This document shows positions 13,401-31,662 of a stretch of 64,000 nt of DNA, in pieces (the first letter of the stretch is position 1; every line of letters begins with the position of its first letter). The notes below the pieces were generated by a model that worked only from the letters and a program-made list of their open reading frames with translations, did no database searches and had not been told where the DNA came from. The position numbers were made by a program, and so were the translations under genes. Source of the DNA: Thamnaconus septentrionalis (Eukaryota > Chordata > Actinopteri > Tetraodontiformes > Monacanthidae); assembly GCA_009823395.1 (NCBI GenBank), contig CM020501.1, positions 25,319,361-25,383,360 of the forward strand, written 5' to 3'.

Positions 13401-16400
13401 TGTTCGCCCCCCCCCTGCATCGTCATGCTTTTTGAAGTTTAATCATTTCAGCGTTTCGGCACTTCCAGCCTGCATCTCCAATCGAGAGAGCAGCAGCAGA
13501 AGCTGACGAGCTTGAAGAAAATCCTTGTTGTTCCTGTTAAACAGGCGTTGTTGTTGTACTGTTGTATCCTGCACATAAACTCATTTTGTGATTCTGGATT
13601 TGTGTGCGCTAACCCATTGAAACCGGGGCCTCGGCGAAGGAATCTGTCAAAATACAGAACGACTTGCAGTGCAAAAACTTCACCTTTCGGTGGGTCTTTG
13701 CCAAACTCTGAATGTTCTCAGGTCTCAGTGGGTTAATGAGTGATCCAACACTTCCCCAGCACTTTGATAAGGCTTCTCCTGTGCACTTTTTCATGCGTTT
13801 TATTACCGTGCATCATTTATGGAAGCTCTGATATGAGCTCCACTCTGCATGGTTGTCGCTCTGTTCAGCATGTTGCCTTGAGTCCTGTGTGGAGCCGAAT
13901 GGTTCATCGATTAATTGACTTTTGTTTCACACACATATTTTTGTGGTTGTAGTTTCTGGAATGTCTGCAGCATTTGTTAAGTTCAGACGTGTCTTTTACA
14001 CATTTTTAACAATTAGTTTTTCACATATTCAAATAATCCCTCAATCAAATCGAAGATAAATCGATGACAAAAGAAAAGAACAGCTGGATGCGATTGTTAG
14101 TATTTTCCCTCTGTAACAAACACACACACGTTTTAGATGTTGTCTTCATATGTCTAAAATATTTGTGTCTTTTATGGAAGAAAAATACTAACAATTGTGT
14201 ACACAAAATGAAGACACAATGAATCCCATTCGGTCAACAACAGCTGCTAGCAGCGCTAGTCTTGTGTACGGTGTGTGTGTCCATCCATGTGGTGCCTCAA
14301 CCGCCTCCAGCTGATTGTTATCAGCCGCCAGCCCTCACGCCGCCCCCCTCGCTCCCTCTGTCTCCCCCCCGCAGGGCTTCTTCGAGGACGAGGACGGCAA
14401 GGAGTACATCTACAAGGAGCCAAAGTTCACGCCGCTGTCGGAGATTTCCCAGAGGCTCCTCAAGCTCTACTCGGACAAGTTTGGCCAAGAGAACGTCAAG
14501 ATCATCCAGGACTCTGGCAGGGTGGGGGCGCCGGCGTCACCTGCCTGGCTGGCGTTTTACTGTCCACGAACGTATAGTTAACCGTTATCATCACACGAGA
14601 TAATAACGGCCACTTGTTATTGCTTTGTTCACGTTTGTATATCTTTCCAACTCCCTGACTCCAGAAGAGTCACCTTGCATGATTAATTAGATTAGAGAAT
14701 ATTTGTTGCAAGCCAAACAAAATGATATCTCACGTACAACGTAACAAGAAAATCCACGGGACACCATATAACCATGTAGTGAACAGGCACTAACAACAAC
14801 AACAAGCACTAACAACAACGAACATGGTTTGAAAAGCAATGCATCTATGTTTCCCAGCCCAGGCAGCACAAATACATCAGCACAACAAAAACACAAAGTT
14901 CTACACATTCTACATCTCAAACACTGCTTTTCTAAACTTGCTTCTAAATTGATTCAAATGTGGTAAAGGGTCAATGGACTGCACTTATATAGCACTTCCC
15001 AGCACCTTCACAGTAGCCCAGAGCGCTTTACAATGGCCTCTCATTCACCCATGCACACACGCATTCATACACCAACGGGTTTGGTGTGTGATGACATTTT
15101 TACTGAGTTTAACTTCTACATCTAAACCATTCCACAGAATTACCCCTCTGACAGATATACACATAGTCGATCTTACTTGCAATTTGAGTTTTCCTCTTCA
15201 ATCATATTTTCTACAACCTTCCCCCCTAAGAATTATGCACGGAAGAAGATTATTTTTTGCTTTGTAAATCATTACAAATTTTAAAAAACGACAAATCTGC
15301 AGAAAATTAGAATTTTTGCAGCACTGTGGACACGTTAGGAAAGGGTCACGTACGAGGCCTCCGCTATTAGCGGTGACCAATCGCTTCCCTTTGTGATGTC
15401 AGAGGGGGAACTGCACGTTTCCCAAAAAGCAAAAAAAATGGAGCAGAGGACAGGTTTTGATTTTCTCCTCTCTGGGAAGGTAGCAATGTAATGTGTACCG
15501 TGGCGGAACTATCGTGCACGTGCACGTTAACGGGTGGCATTCTCTCAAACCCCCCCCCGCCCCCCCGCAGGTGAGCCCCAAGGACCTGGACTCCAAGTAC
15601 GCCTACATCCAGGTGACCCACGTCACGCCCCACCTGGACGACAAGGAGCTGGAGGAGAGGAAGACCGACTTCGAGAAGAGCCACAACATCCGGCGCTTTG
15701 TCTTCGAGACGCCCTTCACCCAGTCGGGCAAGAAGCAGGGAGGGGTGGAGGAGCAGTGCAAGCGGCGCACCGTCCTCACCAGTAGGTCGCTTTTTTTCAT
15801 TTCTCTTTTTTTTTCAATTCTTTTTCTGCAAGACAACAAGTCAACTTGTCACGGCAGGTAGCTTGAAACATCTTCTGCCCCGGATGAGCTGCCTGGGTCA
15901 GATCAGTCCAGAAGAGAGGAATCCTTTTAGCATTTGTTTGCTAAATAAGACTTTGGAAAAACATTTCCAAAGCCATCAAAGCAAAGCTTTAAACATGTTG
16001 TGTATGTATTTCCAATAAAGTTCTGCGTGATAGTTCCGTTCTCTCTTGGGTCGGATGATCGTATAACTTTGAATACATTCATCGCTGCGCCGCCTTCAGT
16101 CTGATGGCCCTGGTTGTCCTGTAGTAAAGATGGCCGTGAGGTGACTGCAGCTTCCAGGGTCGCTATCATGCAAGTCTTCTGACAAAATGAAGCCAAAAGT
16201 GAGAAAAACGCCCAGAGACCCCCGGAGTGTTGGAGGCCTGCTGACCTCGCTGTTTTGCACACATGACAGCCAGCCCCGCCTGGCTCATATCCTGTTTTGA
16301 TTGTCACCATGGAGACCTGCGGCGCACATGCTAAAGGTCTCATCTGCTTGTTGTTGTGTTTGCTGCGGGTGTGTGATTCCTTGCTCTCCCCCCCACACCC

Positions 16401-19400
16401 TCCTGCCCAGCCACCCACTGCTTCCCCTACGTGAAGAAGCGCATCGCCGTCATGTACCAGCACCAGACGGACCTCAGCCCCATCGAGGTGGCCATCGACG
16501 AGATGAGCGCCAAGGTGGCCGAGCTGCGGCTCCTGTGCGCCGCCTCCGAGGTGGACATGATCCGGCTGCAGCTCAAGCTGCAGGGCAGCATCAGCGTTCA
16601 GGTACCGGCCGCCTGCTGCTGGTTCCAACCCCTCCACAAACACACTGAAACCTAAGAACCCACACATCTGGTTGTTCAAGTGTCTCAAAAGTACAGAAGC
16701 GCATTGCATGCACTGGATAAAAAAAATGTAGGCACCTTATCTCGTAATTATGAGATCCTTATCTCATAACTACCAGAAAAGATCTCGTAGTTATGAGATA
16801 AGGATCTAGAAATTATGAGAAAAGATCTCATTGATCCTTGAGGATCTAGGATTTGTAACAGGTGCCGTACAGCTTTTTGAGTCAATACCAAACCAGATTG
16901 GATGCATTTCAAATGCATGAATTTGTATCCATGAAGAATCCCGTGTTGATTCAACTGCTCCTGCAGGAAGAGAGCCACATCCAGCACGTCAGGCTGGGCT
17001 TTCCGCCTGAACAATCCTCACCATTTGAGATGCCTGCACAGTGTTGACATACTAATATTAATACCGTCCTCAGTTTTATGAAATGCAACTATTTCCCAGT
17101 GTCTCAAATTGAGATGGTAGTGATAACAGATGATGACGTGATGTGATAGCGCCGTCATTGCCCACTGATTAGAAAGGATTTACAGAAGGATTTTATCTCA
17201 TGATTACAAAATCCTGATCTCGTAATTACGAGATCTTTTCTCACAATTACGAGATAAGGCGCCTCATTTTTTTTTACCCAGTGAATGCAATGCGCTTCCG
17301 TACAAAAATCATGATTCCACCCACTAAATGTTCCATTTGGGTGATAGTTTGTGTTCAAACGGCTTCTTCAAAAACTTCTTCCTGCTGTTCTTGTTCAAGA
17401 CGACGCCTGATGAAAAGGTCATGTGACAAGTTATCGAGACCTTACCATTTTTTTGTGGCTGTTGTTAGATTCTGTTTCTGGAAATAGTTTGTGATGAAGA
17501 AATCCCCATTATAGCTCTGTTTTCATGACAGTTTTTTGCTAAATAAATTTCTAAAAATTTTGACAAAGTACAATTGCGATTTGCAGGCATTTCCACTAAA
17601 TGGTGTGAAGCTCATAGGCCGTAATTCTCGTCAAATCTCGTCCCACAAAACCCCAGTTTGAGGAGGATGGAGGTACAAAACATTTTGCGATAAATCTGCA
17701 ATTCGATTGCGGCTTGCTGTCAAGAATGGTTGTTATATTTTCTCTTTGATTACTCCAAACATAGTGCACCATTTTCACTTGAAGTGAACTGGTCATGTAA
17801 CTCCGTATGCCACGTCTTCTCACGTGTATTTGCGAAAAAGTGTTTCCATGACACTTTTGCGATATACCTCTATATCTATGCATCTGAAAAACCACCTCAT
17901 GAGAGCGTGAAAACCTTTTAGCCATATTTGAGAGTTTTTTTTCCAAGATTAGGTGATTCCATGACCAGTTTTTTTTTATTGCGATATTAGGTTTTGCGCA
18001 ATTCTAGGGGTCATGGAAACACAGCTTATGAGACGTGAGCATTTTTATATATTTATTTATTATTTATTATTTATTTTTTTGCCGTGGCTTTGTTGTTAGC
18101 TTGCATTTCAGGAAATACTGTACTTCAATCAATCAATCGAGTTTTATTCGTAAAGCGCTAAGTCTCGTCCAGAGGCGTCTTACAATCCAATGTAAGACGC
18201 CTCTGGACAATCCAACAAACCCCTCCAGAGCCGGAGTGATGCAACAGTAGCAGTATTTGGAAGAAAGTTGGAGCAGACCAGTACTCAGGAGGGTGGTCAT
18301 CTGCTTGGACTGGCTGCAGTGAAAAGGGAATAGTGGCATCCTTCTACTTCAATTTCAGCCTAAAGCCCGACATCCTTAATCTGACTAGTTGACAGGAACA
18401 AGGGGAGTTCAATTGTAAAAAAAATAAATAAACAGGAAGCCCTGATACATGGACAATCCAAAAACAAATCAACAAGATGGTTGGTTGGACACGACAAGAC
18501 TCACAAGGAAAACCTTGGTCCATGGAATTTTACATAAAGTGGAAGTGTGAAGTTGATGATCTCACCCTATGGGCTTTCTCCAGGTCAACGCCGGCCCCCT
18601 CGCCTACGCCAGAGCCTTCCTCGATGACAGCAGTGCCAAGAAGTTCCCCGACAACAAGGTCAAACAGCTCAAAGAGGTCTTCAGGTACTTATCCATGGAA
18701 TGGCCCAAGAGCAAGTTCGTGAGTCTTGTCAAAATGCAACCTTTTTCACCAGCTGTTGTGTGTTGCTACCCCACCACCACCACCACCACCCCGCAGGCAG
18801 TTCGTGGACGCCTGCGGCCAGGGGCTGGGGGTGAACGAGCGGCTCATCAAAGAGGACCAGCAGGAGTATCACGACGAGATGAAGGCCAACTACAGGGACC
18901 TGACCAGGGAGCTGTCCAACATCATGCATGAACAGGTAGAGCCCAGATGGAGGCGAGGAGCTTTGAACGTTCAGTGTGTAATATTTGGAGACTTTGAAGA
19001 AGAAACAGCGACATTAAGTGGTTACATTTTAGATTGCAGCGTCTTTCACTCTCCCTCCCCTCCTGAGCTTGCCAGTGAACTACGGTGGCCTACGCACCCA
19101 AACATGGATACCTCGTCATCTTTGGTTTATTTGAGGACGCGAGCAGTAACCATAATTATGAAATGCGCTGTCAGGCAGCTGGATTGTCCACACCAGGCTT
19201 CCTTAGAAATATGACGGTCCAAGATGGCAGCTAACTGAGAGCAAGACCCTTCCGATCTATGTATATTCTCATCTTAATACATACATATGAGAATCGTTCT
19301 ATGGGTGGGAAAACCAAATTATTTTTATTGTACTGCGAGTATCCACTATTAATAATGTCTTTATGGGCAGTATAATTAAAGCTTTTTCATAATCATAATC

Positions 19401-20404
19401 ATATGTAAAAAAAAAAAATCATAATTCAAGCCAAATATTACACACTGGACCTTGAAGTCGTTCTCACCACAACACGTTTTGGATTTTACAGACGACTAGC
19501 ACTTTTTGTCATGTGCTTTCTCTCTCTCTCTCTCTCTCCCTCTCTCTCTCTCTCTCTCGATCCCTCTCTCTCCTGGATTGTCTCTTGCAATGTCCCTGTC
19601 CCTCTACTAACCAATGTCTCCTGTCTCATGCTCTCTTTGGACCCGGCCAGATTGGATGGTAATGACGAACTCTAAACACTCGGAATGGATTGCATGAAAA
19701 TTCTTGGTTTGGGTTTATTTTCCTCCCTGGAAAATTTCAAGTCTTAGTCAGAGTGAAAGTAATAAATGTGTGTGTATGTATTTGGCAATACAAATTTACT
19801 GCCAGAGCTGCTGGCCTGCTGGTATTACACAGCACATGTACTGCTAATACAACAAATCCCAGAATGCTCTGCTCAATCAGGACAGGACATTCACAGAAGG
19901 ATTTGATAATGATTTAATAGGTGCATTATTATTTTTATTTTAAATTGATTATTAACCCATGGAAAAAGGTCACTTTTAAATTCAAATCATAAGGCTGCAA
20001 ATAATATTTTTAATCTTATTTTTTATTGGAAATTCGATTTTGCATGTGTGCAATATTAAGTTGAAGTCTATTGTATTGTATTAAGCTTTGCTTGTTCCAT
20101 ATTCAAGTTGAAGCAAAACTTGTTTGGGGTCCATATAAAAAGGTTCACTGTTCTGATCTGGAGGAAGAATTTCAATAATTATCAATGTTGGCCTGCGACT
20201 TTGTCCTAGTTTGAAGTGTTGGCTCCACTGTGTGTTTGAGTTTGGCACCCCTGCTGTCTGCTGCTGCTGCTTCAAACTCAGATTTCCTCCCCCTCTCTCC
20301 CGCCACAGATCACGCCGGTGGAGGACGGCGCCAGGAGCCCTCTCTCCGACTCGCTGGGCATCTTCAACGCCATCAGCGGCACGCCGAGCGGCGGAACGCT
20401 CTGA
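17..20404 (+). CDS. dock9: dock9, 3' part (zizimin-type guanine nucleotide exchange factor)
   Basis: Dedicator of cytokinesis 9 activates Cdc42 by nucleotide exchange through its C-terminal DHR2 domain. Coding exons read by homology with GT/AG borders and consistent phase: 17-113, 355-485, 3050-3164, 3305-3371, 3511-3558, 4546-4682, 5394-5509, 5602-5739, 6263-6445, 7070-7183, 7276-7491, 7655-7712, 9733-9839, 10531-10653, 13089-13202, 14375-14521, 15571-15781, 16411-16601, 18584-18684, 18797-18935, 20309-20404. They sum to 2649 nt, 882 codons plus TGA. Recognisable stretches include [64 protein letters not shown]. The closest relative is DOCK9 rather than DOCK10/11, from the C-terminal HEQ-I-P-E and IFNAISGTP tail. 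The 5' half of the gene lies left of the window, so the first exon here is internal and enters in phase 0. Which teleost dock9 duplicate this is cannot be told. Confidence 0.95.
1044..1290 (-). mobile_element. MITE family A copy (AAGGTCCAGTGTGTAA termini), truncated
   Basis: Begins AGGTCCAGTGTGTACAATTTGGC and continues through the family-typical CAATAAAAGTAATTTGGTTTTC block to AGCTGCCATTTT. It is in reverse orientation relative to the full copies at 18965 and 54010. The left part is missing. Confidence 0.6.
1552..1752 (+). CDS. dock9: Candidate 201-nt cassette exon of dock9
   Basis: Between the exons ending at 485 and starting at 3050 is an open 67-codon block with a C-rich acceptor (CCCCCCCGCAG) and a donor CAA|GTATTC. 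It starts and ends in phase 0, as do its two flanking exons, so inclusion keeps frame. It encodes a Pro/Ser-rich, probably disordered segment beginning [17 protein letters not shown] and containing [21 protein letters not shown] is a basophilic-kinase type motif. I do not recognise an equivalent in mammalian DOCK9, so this is inferred from splice signals and open frame only. GC-rich DNA makes long open frames by chance, which limits confidence. Confidence 0.5.
2007..2135. repeat. (CTAT)n microsatellite with degenerate tail
   Basis: Near-perfect CTAT repeats to about 2063, then diverged CTAG/CTAT units to 2135, in a dock9 intron. Confidence 0.9.
5750..6055. repeat. (TA)/(TATG)n compound microsatellite
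   Basis: About 300 bp of alternating TA, TATG and TGTATG units between dock9 exons ending at 5739 and starting at 6263. Long frames across it are repeat artefacts. Confidence 0.9.
6110..6192 (-). mobile_element. Fragment of AGGGATGCA-ended element (family D)
   Basis: Reverse fragment ending ...TATCAATGCATCCCTAA with the family's AAGTACTTGTACTCTACTCCT block; fuller copies at 35872 and 38760. Confidence 0.5.
9310..9692 (+). mobile_element. MITE family B copy (GCTGTGTTTC...CTAGAATTGC termini)
   Basis: Starts GCTGTGTTTCATTACCCC and ends in ...GAAAAACTGCCATGGAAA. It contains GACGCTCTCATGAGGCGGC and AGGTATATCGCAAAAGTGTC, shared with the inverted copy at 17505-18030 and the partial copy at 61865-62255. 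Non-coding. Confidence 0.65.
9945..10090 (-). mobile_element. MITE family A fragment
   Basis: AAAGGTCCAGTGTTTAATATTTGGC end followed by the CAACAAAAGTAATTTGGTTTTCC block, as in the other copies. Confidence 0.55.
10455..10526. repeat. dock9: (GT)n microsatellite at a dock9 splice acceptor
   Basis: GT repeats run into the acceptor TGTGTTTTCAG of the exon at 10531, so repeat length directly alters the intron 3' end. Confidence 0.9.
10752..11123. mobile_element. hAT-type non-autonomous element with perfect 8-bp target duplication
   Basis: Starts CAGGCATGGGCGCAAACTAC and ends GCCGTCCCCTG. It is flanked on both sides by GTGTAAAC (10744-10751 and 11124-11131), an exact 8-bp duplication typical of hAT insertion. 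A second, more diverged copy lies at 36460-36842. Confidence 0.8.
11265..11530. repeat. Dispersed repeat, family not named
   Basis: GACCATATTC...GTTTCAAAAAGGAGGACG...CCAAAACATGCAATCT recurs in similar form at 63925-64000 at the window edge. No termini could be defined. Confidence 0.4.
11700..12644. mobile_element. piggyBac-like non-autonomous element
   Basis: Terminal repeats CCCTTTAAGTGCC (left) and GGCGCCTAAAGGG (right) are inverted and flanked by TTAA on both sides (11696-11699 and 12645-12648), the piggyBac target site. It is 945 bp with no intact transposase frame. The interior at 11990-12540 is GC-richer unique sequence. Confidence 0.75.
12702..13008. mobile_element. Tc1/mariner-derived short element
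   Basis: Left end TACACGACCAGTCAGAAGTA, right end GTGTGTCCAAACTTTTGACTGG then TGGTGTA, matching the well-known fish Tc1 terminal sequence CAGTCAAAAGTTTGGACACAC. The subterminal TTTTGATGCCTTCAGTGA is also typical. Internal deletion; no coding capacity. It ends about 80 bp before a dock9 exon. Confidence 0.8.
13370..13375 (+). CDS. dock9: Candidate 6-nt microexon of dock9 (Ala-Ala)
   Basis: About 170 nt after the donor of exon 13089-13202 there is a ~45-nt pyrimidine tract ending CTCCCTCCAAG, then GCCGCG, then a consensus donor GTAAGT. Inclusion would insert Ala-Ala in phase between FFGQ and GFFEDED. In human DOCK9 an optional insert at exactly this junction begins Ala-Ala (AAQYQFTDSETDVE); the rest of that insert is not found in this intron. 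Interpretation as a real microexon is inference. Confidence 0.45.
14968..15090. repeat. Dispersed fish repeat (TATATAGCAC...AGCGCTTTACAA)
   Basis: GGACTGCACTTATATAGCAC followed by AGAGCGCTTTACAATGGCC and CATTCACCCATGCACACACG is a common teleost LINE/SINE tail type. Family assignment is uncertain. Confidence 0.55.
16691..17303. mobile_element. Fold-back MITE with long inverted termini
   Basis: Left GTACAGAAGCGCATTGCATG and right ...AATGCAATGCGCTTCCGTAC are inverted copies. They continue inward through CACTGG, an A/T run and CCTTATCTCGTAATTATGAG, about 65 nt in all. Several copies of the palindrome ATCTCGTAATTATGAGAT occur inside. It sits 90 bp downstream of a dock9 exon. Confidence 0.75.
17505..18030 (-). 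mobile_element. MITE family B copy, longest
   Basis: Inverted relative to 9310: starts AGCTCTGTTTTCATGACAG and ends GCGCAATTCTAGGGGTCATG then GAAACACAGCT. Termini are mutually inverted. Confidence 0.65.
18125..18345. repeat. LINE/SINE tail-like repeat with internal hairpin
   Basis: CAATCAATCGAGTTTTATTC followed by GTAAAGCGCTAAGTC is a typical teleost retroelement tail. An 18-bp perfect hairpin occupies 18167-18208. Confidence 0.5.
18965..19455 (+). mobile_element. MITE family A, full-length copy
   Basis: Left TTCAGTGTGTAATATTTGG, right CCAAATATTACACACTGGAC; the ends are inverted repeats. Length about 490 bp. Related full copy at 54010-54492. No open frame. Confidence 0.75.
19651..19662 (+). 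CDS. dock9: Candidate alternative C-terminal exon of dock9 (IGW-stop)
   Basis: In the last dock9 intron, a long CT tract (19520-19620) is followed by GGCCAG|ATTGGATGGTAATG. Joined in phase after ...IMHEQ it reads Ile-Gly-Trp-stop. Alternatively ATTGGATG (8 nt, to 19658) is a microexon with donor GTAATG; that would shift the frame of the last exon. Either outcome would replace the 31-residue tail encoded at 20309-20404. Confidence 0.35.
   Translation: MGW
19790..20252 (-). mobile_element. hAT-like repeat (GGGTCAAACTC end), inverted copy
   Basis: Read on the minus strand it begins at GGGTGCCAAACTCAAACAC near 20252 and carries CTTGTTTGGGTC-like and GGAACAAGCAAAGC blocks shared with 24582-24835. 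Its far end matches 25820-26004. It lies just upstream of the last dock9 exon. Confidence 0.55.
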
Positions 20405-21400
20405 GCGCGTGCGAGCCCTCGCCTCCCTCGACGAGCCGCCAGTCAAACGGACGCGGCGACCAAGCCATTTTCTTCTTCTTCTTCTTCTTCTTCTTCTTCT
20501 TCTTCTTCTTCTTCTTCTTCTTCTTCTGCTACAAAATGAGACACGGGCTCTTGTTTCCTATGGAGACTCCCGCAAAAGCCCTCGAGATGGGCTCAACTTG
20601 CGCTTCTTTTTTTAAATATACACTCGTTTTTATCCCCTCATAGGATAAGTTAATACTATTTCCCCACATGGTCTATTTTTAGCGTCACCGCACCCTGTCA
20701 CGCTCCCCCTAGGGGCAACTTCAAACAATCATCCAGGCTCTCAAGTGTTTGAATTGTGATCCCTGTCAGAACAATGTTATTCTTTCCCCCCACCAAACGT
20801 ATGGCTCCCGCTTTACGTGCAGCCTTCCTGAAAGGAATCAACAGGAAAATCTTTGAAATCCAAACAAACCTTCTGCGCGGTCTTTAACATTTCCCCCTCT
20901 TTTTCTACTCCGTGTTTGCTTTTTCGCCCCGGCTCATCGGTTCGTATTCCAGAACGAATTCACCCACGGCTCCGGCCTGAGGAGCTCCCACGGACGGAAG
21001 TTTTTGAAGCCTTGCGACATCAATCCCCCCTACCCCATCCTGACAAAAAAAAAAAAAAAAAAAAAAAAGCGTGTGTGCAATATTTTCTACTTCCATGGAG
21101 GCGACCCGCCGCACGGGGAACCGCTCTTGCCAAAGACATCGGGGGAAAAGTACTGCTGCGCGACGCCAGGAAAAGCGCGTCTGCGCGACTCTCGTGTACA
21201 GCTTTTTTTTCCTATCTCCACCCCCTCCCCTACCCATCCCCCCATCGACTACCCAGAGCGCCTCTCTTGTCTTATAAATGCCTTTTATTATCTGTGTAAA
21301 AAGAAATACATTAAAAAAAATGTTTTTACCGAAAAAGCAGACACACGTGTGAATATGTTTAAGCTGTATGAATAATAAACAGTGGAATAGCTTTTCCAGG
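20405..21400 (+). other. dock9: dock9 3' UTR with poly(A) signal
   Basis: Follows the TGA at 20402-20404. It contains a (TTC)n tract at 20470-20526 only about 65 nt after the stop, an A-run at 21044-21068, and an AATAAA at 21374-21379, the likely cleavage signal. No further open frame of note. UTR length of about 1 kb is inferred from this signal. Confidence 0.65.
21374..21379 (+). terminator. dock9: Poly(A) signal AATAAA of dock9
   Basis: Canonical hexamer in ATGAATAATAAACAGTGG, about 970 nt after the dock9 stop and about 800 nt before the slc15a1 TATA box. Confidence 0.6.
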
Positions 21401-21550
21401 CTCCCGTGTGATCGCTCTCCAACTTTCTTTTTGCAAACGTCATTATAATCGTTTAGTCTTTTTTAAAATTATTTACCCAAGCAGGAAAAGCGAGAATTGT
21501 AAGTTTTGCTTCAGCCTCAGCCACTTGTGTTTCTGAAGTCTGCTGCAGCT

Positions 21551-21593
<43 letters not shown>

Positions 21594-22170
21594 TGCTGCC
21601 GCTGCTGCCACCGCCTGATAACAAAGGTCAGTTGCCTGTTTTTCTTTTCTTCCCTTTTTTCAAGCAGTTTTTCAGCTCTGTCAAGAAAGTCGCTGCTTTC
21701 GCTCTGCGTGGTTGTTGACTTTGTTGGGTTTTTTGTTTTTTTGAGCCAGTGGATTAGAAAAGACAAACCAACATGAAGAATTTGCCCAGAAGCCGGTAAC
21801 AAAAGGTGTTAATTTTTAGCATTTTTCTGGATGGGAATTTCTCATCTTATTCAATGAACTGTGTGTGCAAAACGCAATGGTTTAGATGGGACTGGAGCCT
21901 TTTTTTGTTGTTGTTGTGGGGTTTTTTTTTCTGCCAGATCATCAAGTCTCTGTGTGGTATCTTTATGGCTGTACTTCACTTATGCAGCAGAGTCATTAAG
22001 CAATTAATGAAACACAAACGCTTGCGCTTCAGGAAGGCAGAACGTGCTGCCGAGGGGGCGGGACTGAAGTGAGATTAGCATGTTGGGGAGGTGCTGGACC
22101 AGACACATGCTGTGTGTGTGTGTGTGTGTGGGTGTGTGTCCATCCTGGACCGACGGGTGTTACTGAAGGT
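21401..22170. other. Intergenic region dock9-slc15a1
   Basis: About 770 bp between the dock9 poly(A) signal and the slc15a1 TATA box. It holds a (CTG)n tract at 21553-21600 and an A/T-rich stretch. A TTTATGG at about 21962 and TTAATGA at about 22005 could be homeobox (CDX-type) sites; mammalian PEPT1 is controlled by CDX2 and Sp1, but this match is too short to be more than a suggestion. Confidence 0.5.
21553..21600. repeat. (CTG)n microsatellite
   Basis: CTGCTG repeats with a TTG interruption, between dock9 and slc15a1. Confidence 0.9.
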
Positions 22171-22177
22171 TATATAA
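22171..22177 (+). promoter_or_regulatory. slc15a1: TATA box of slc15a1
   Basis: TATATAA in AAGGTTATATAATACGTGAG, about 150 nt upstream of the start codon at 22323. A transcription start near 22200 would give a 5' UTR of about 120 nt. A sharp TATA promoter suits a tissue-restricted (intestinal) gene. A (GT)n tract lies just upstream at 22110-22138. Confidence 0.6.
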
Positions 22178-22322
22178 TACGTGAGCGGCCCTCCAGCTTG
22201 GTCTTTGTGTGGTTGATGTGGAGGTCCTGCAGCTGCTTCTGGTCTCTCTTCACTGAAGGATTGGGAGTTTGTGGAAGAAGGATTTTTCTGGTTAGTCAAC
22301 GCACAATAACAACGCAGCAGCC

Positions 22323-30902
<8,580 letters not shown>

Positions 30903-31662
30903 AGAAAAGCCCCTTTGCAGCTTTTCCTCTCGTGCTCATACGAAATGCTGCTTTTTCTTCGATTCATGAACATCCCTTTTTCAAGTTTTTTTTTTTTTAA
31001 GGTTGTGAGTGCAGTGCACTGCAGCACATATCGTGGTGAGAATGTAGGACAGATTGAAGTACAGGTAGTGGGTACTGAAGTGGAGGATTAAAGTGAAGAA
31101 TTTTTTAAGGGATAACTGTCATTTTGACTCAAATTATTTCTCAAAGCTTTATCACGTAATTGAAGTACCCTCCCCCAAATTTTGTAGGAGTAATTTTGCA
31201 CTCTTACTGTTGTAAATTCTAAATATTTTTTTAAATAATGATTTCACACTGTCTTGCAATGTCTGTAAGCATCTTTGGTATGTCTCCTAACCTTGTGTAA
31301 TGCACTGGATGAGACACCACCACCAAGATTCCAACGTTTGTATTTATTTCCAGACACAATGTTGTATGTATTGTAATATATTGCCAGTGTTTAATGTATA
31401 TACACATATGCGGATGATGTTGCCATCCACTGTTTAATAACATCTGCAGAATAGAGTAAATTAAGTCAAAAAATGTTTAATTGTATTTGTTCAACATCAG
31501 ATATTTAATGAAACGTAGCAGGAAAAAGAAATAAAAAAATATATAAACTTAAGTCTAAAGAATTTAATTTTCTTACAATTGTTGTAGAGTTTTACTTGCA
31601 CAAATATCATTATTTTTCTTATTGTACGGTGGCCCTTTAGTGCAAATAAAGCAGAAAATAAA
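30903..31662 (+). other. slc15a1: slc15a1 3' UTR
   Basis: From the TAA to candidate poly(A) signals AATAAA at 31530-31535, 31645-31650 and 31657-31662. The one used cannot be told. Sequence is A/T-rich, with no open frame of interest. Confidence 0.55.

Larger units (their letters stand above)
7276..18935 (+). other. dock9: DHR2 (CZH2) catalytic domain exons of dock9
   Basis: Exons from 7276 to 18935 encode the DHR2 region: lobe A helices ([39 protein letters not shown]), lobe B ([45 protein letters not shown]) and lobe C ([30 protein letters not shown] followed by [15 protein letters not shown]). In the known DOCK9-Cdc42 structure a valine in lobe C acts as nucleotide sensor that expels Mg-GDP. 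By counting back from the human C-terminus it falls at or next to the V of VNAGP, which here is the first codon of the exon at 18584. No stop, frameshift or loss of these landmarks is seen, so the exchange domain looks intact. Confidence 0.9.
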
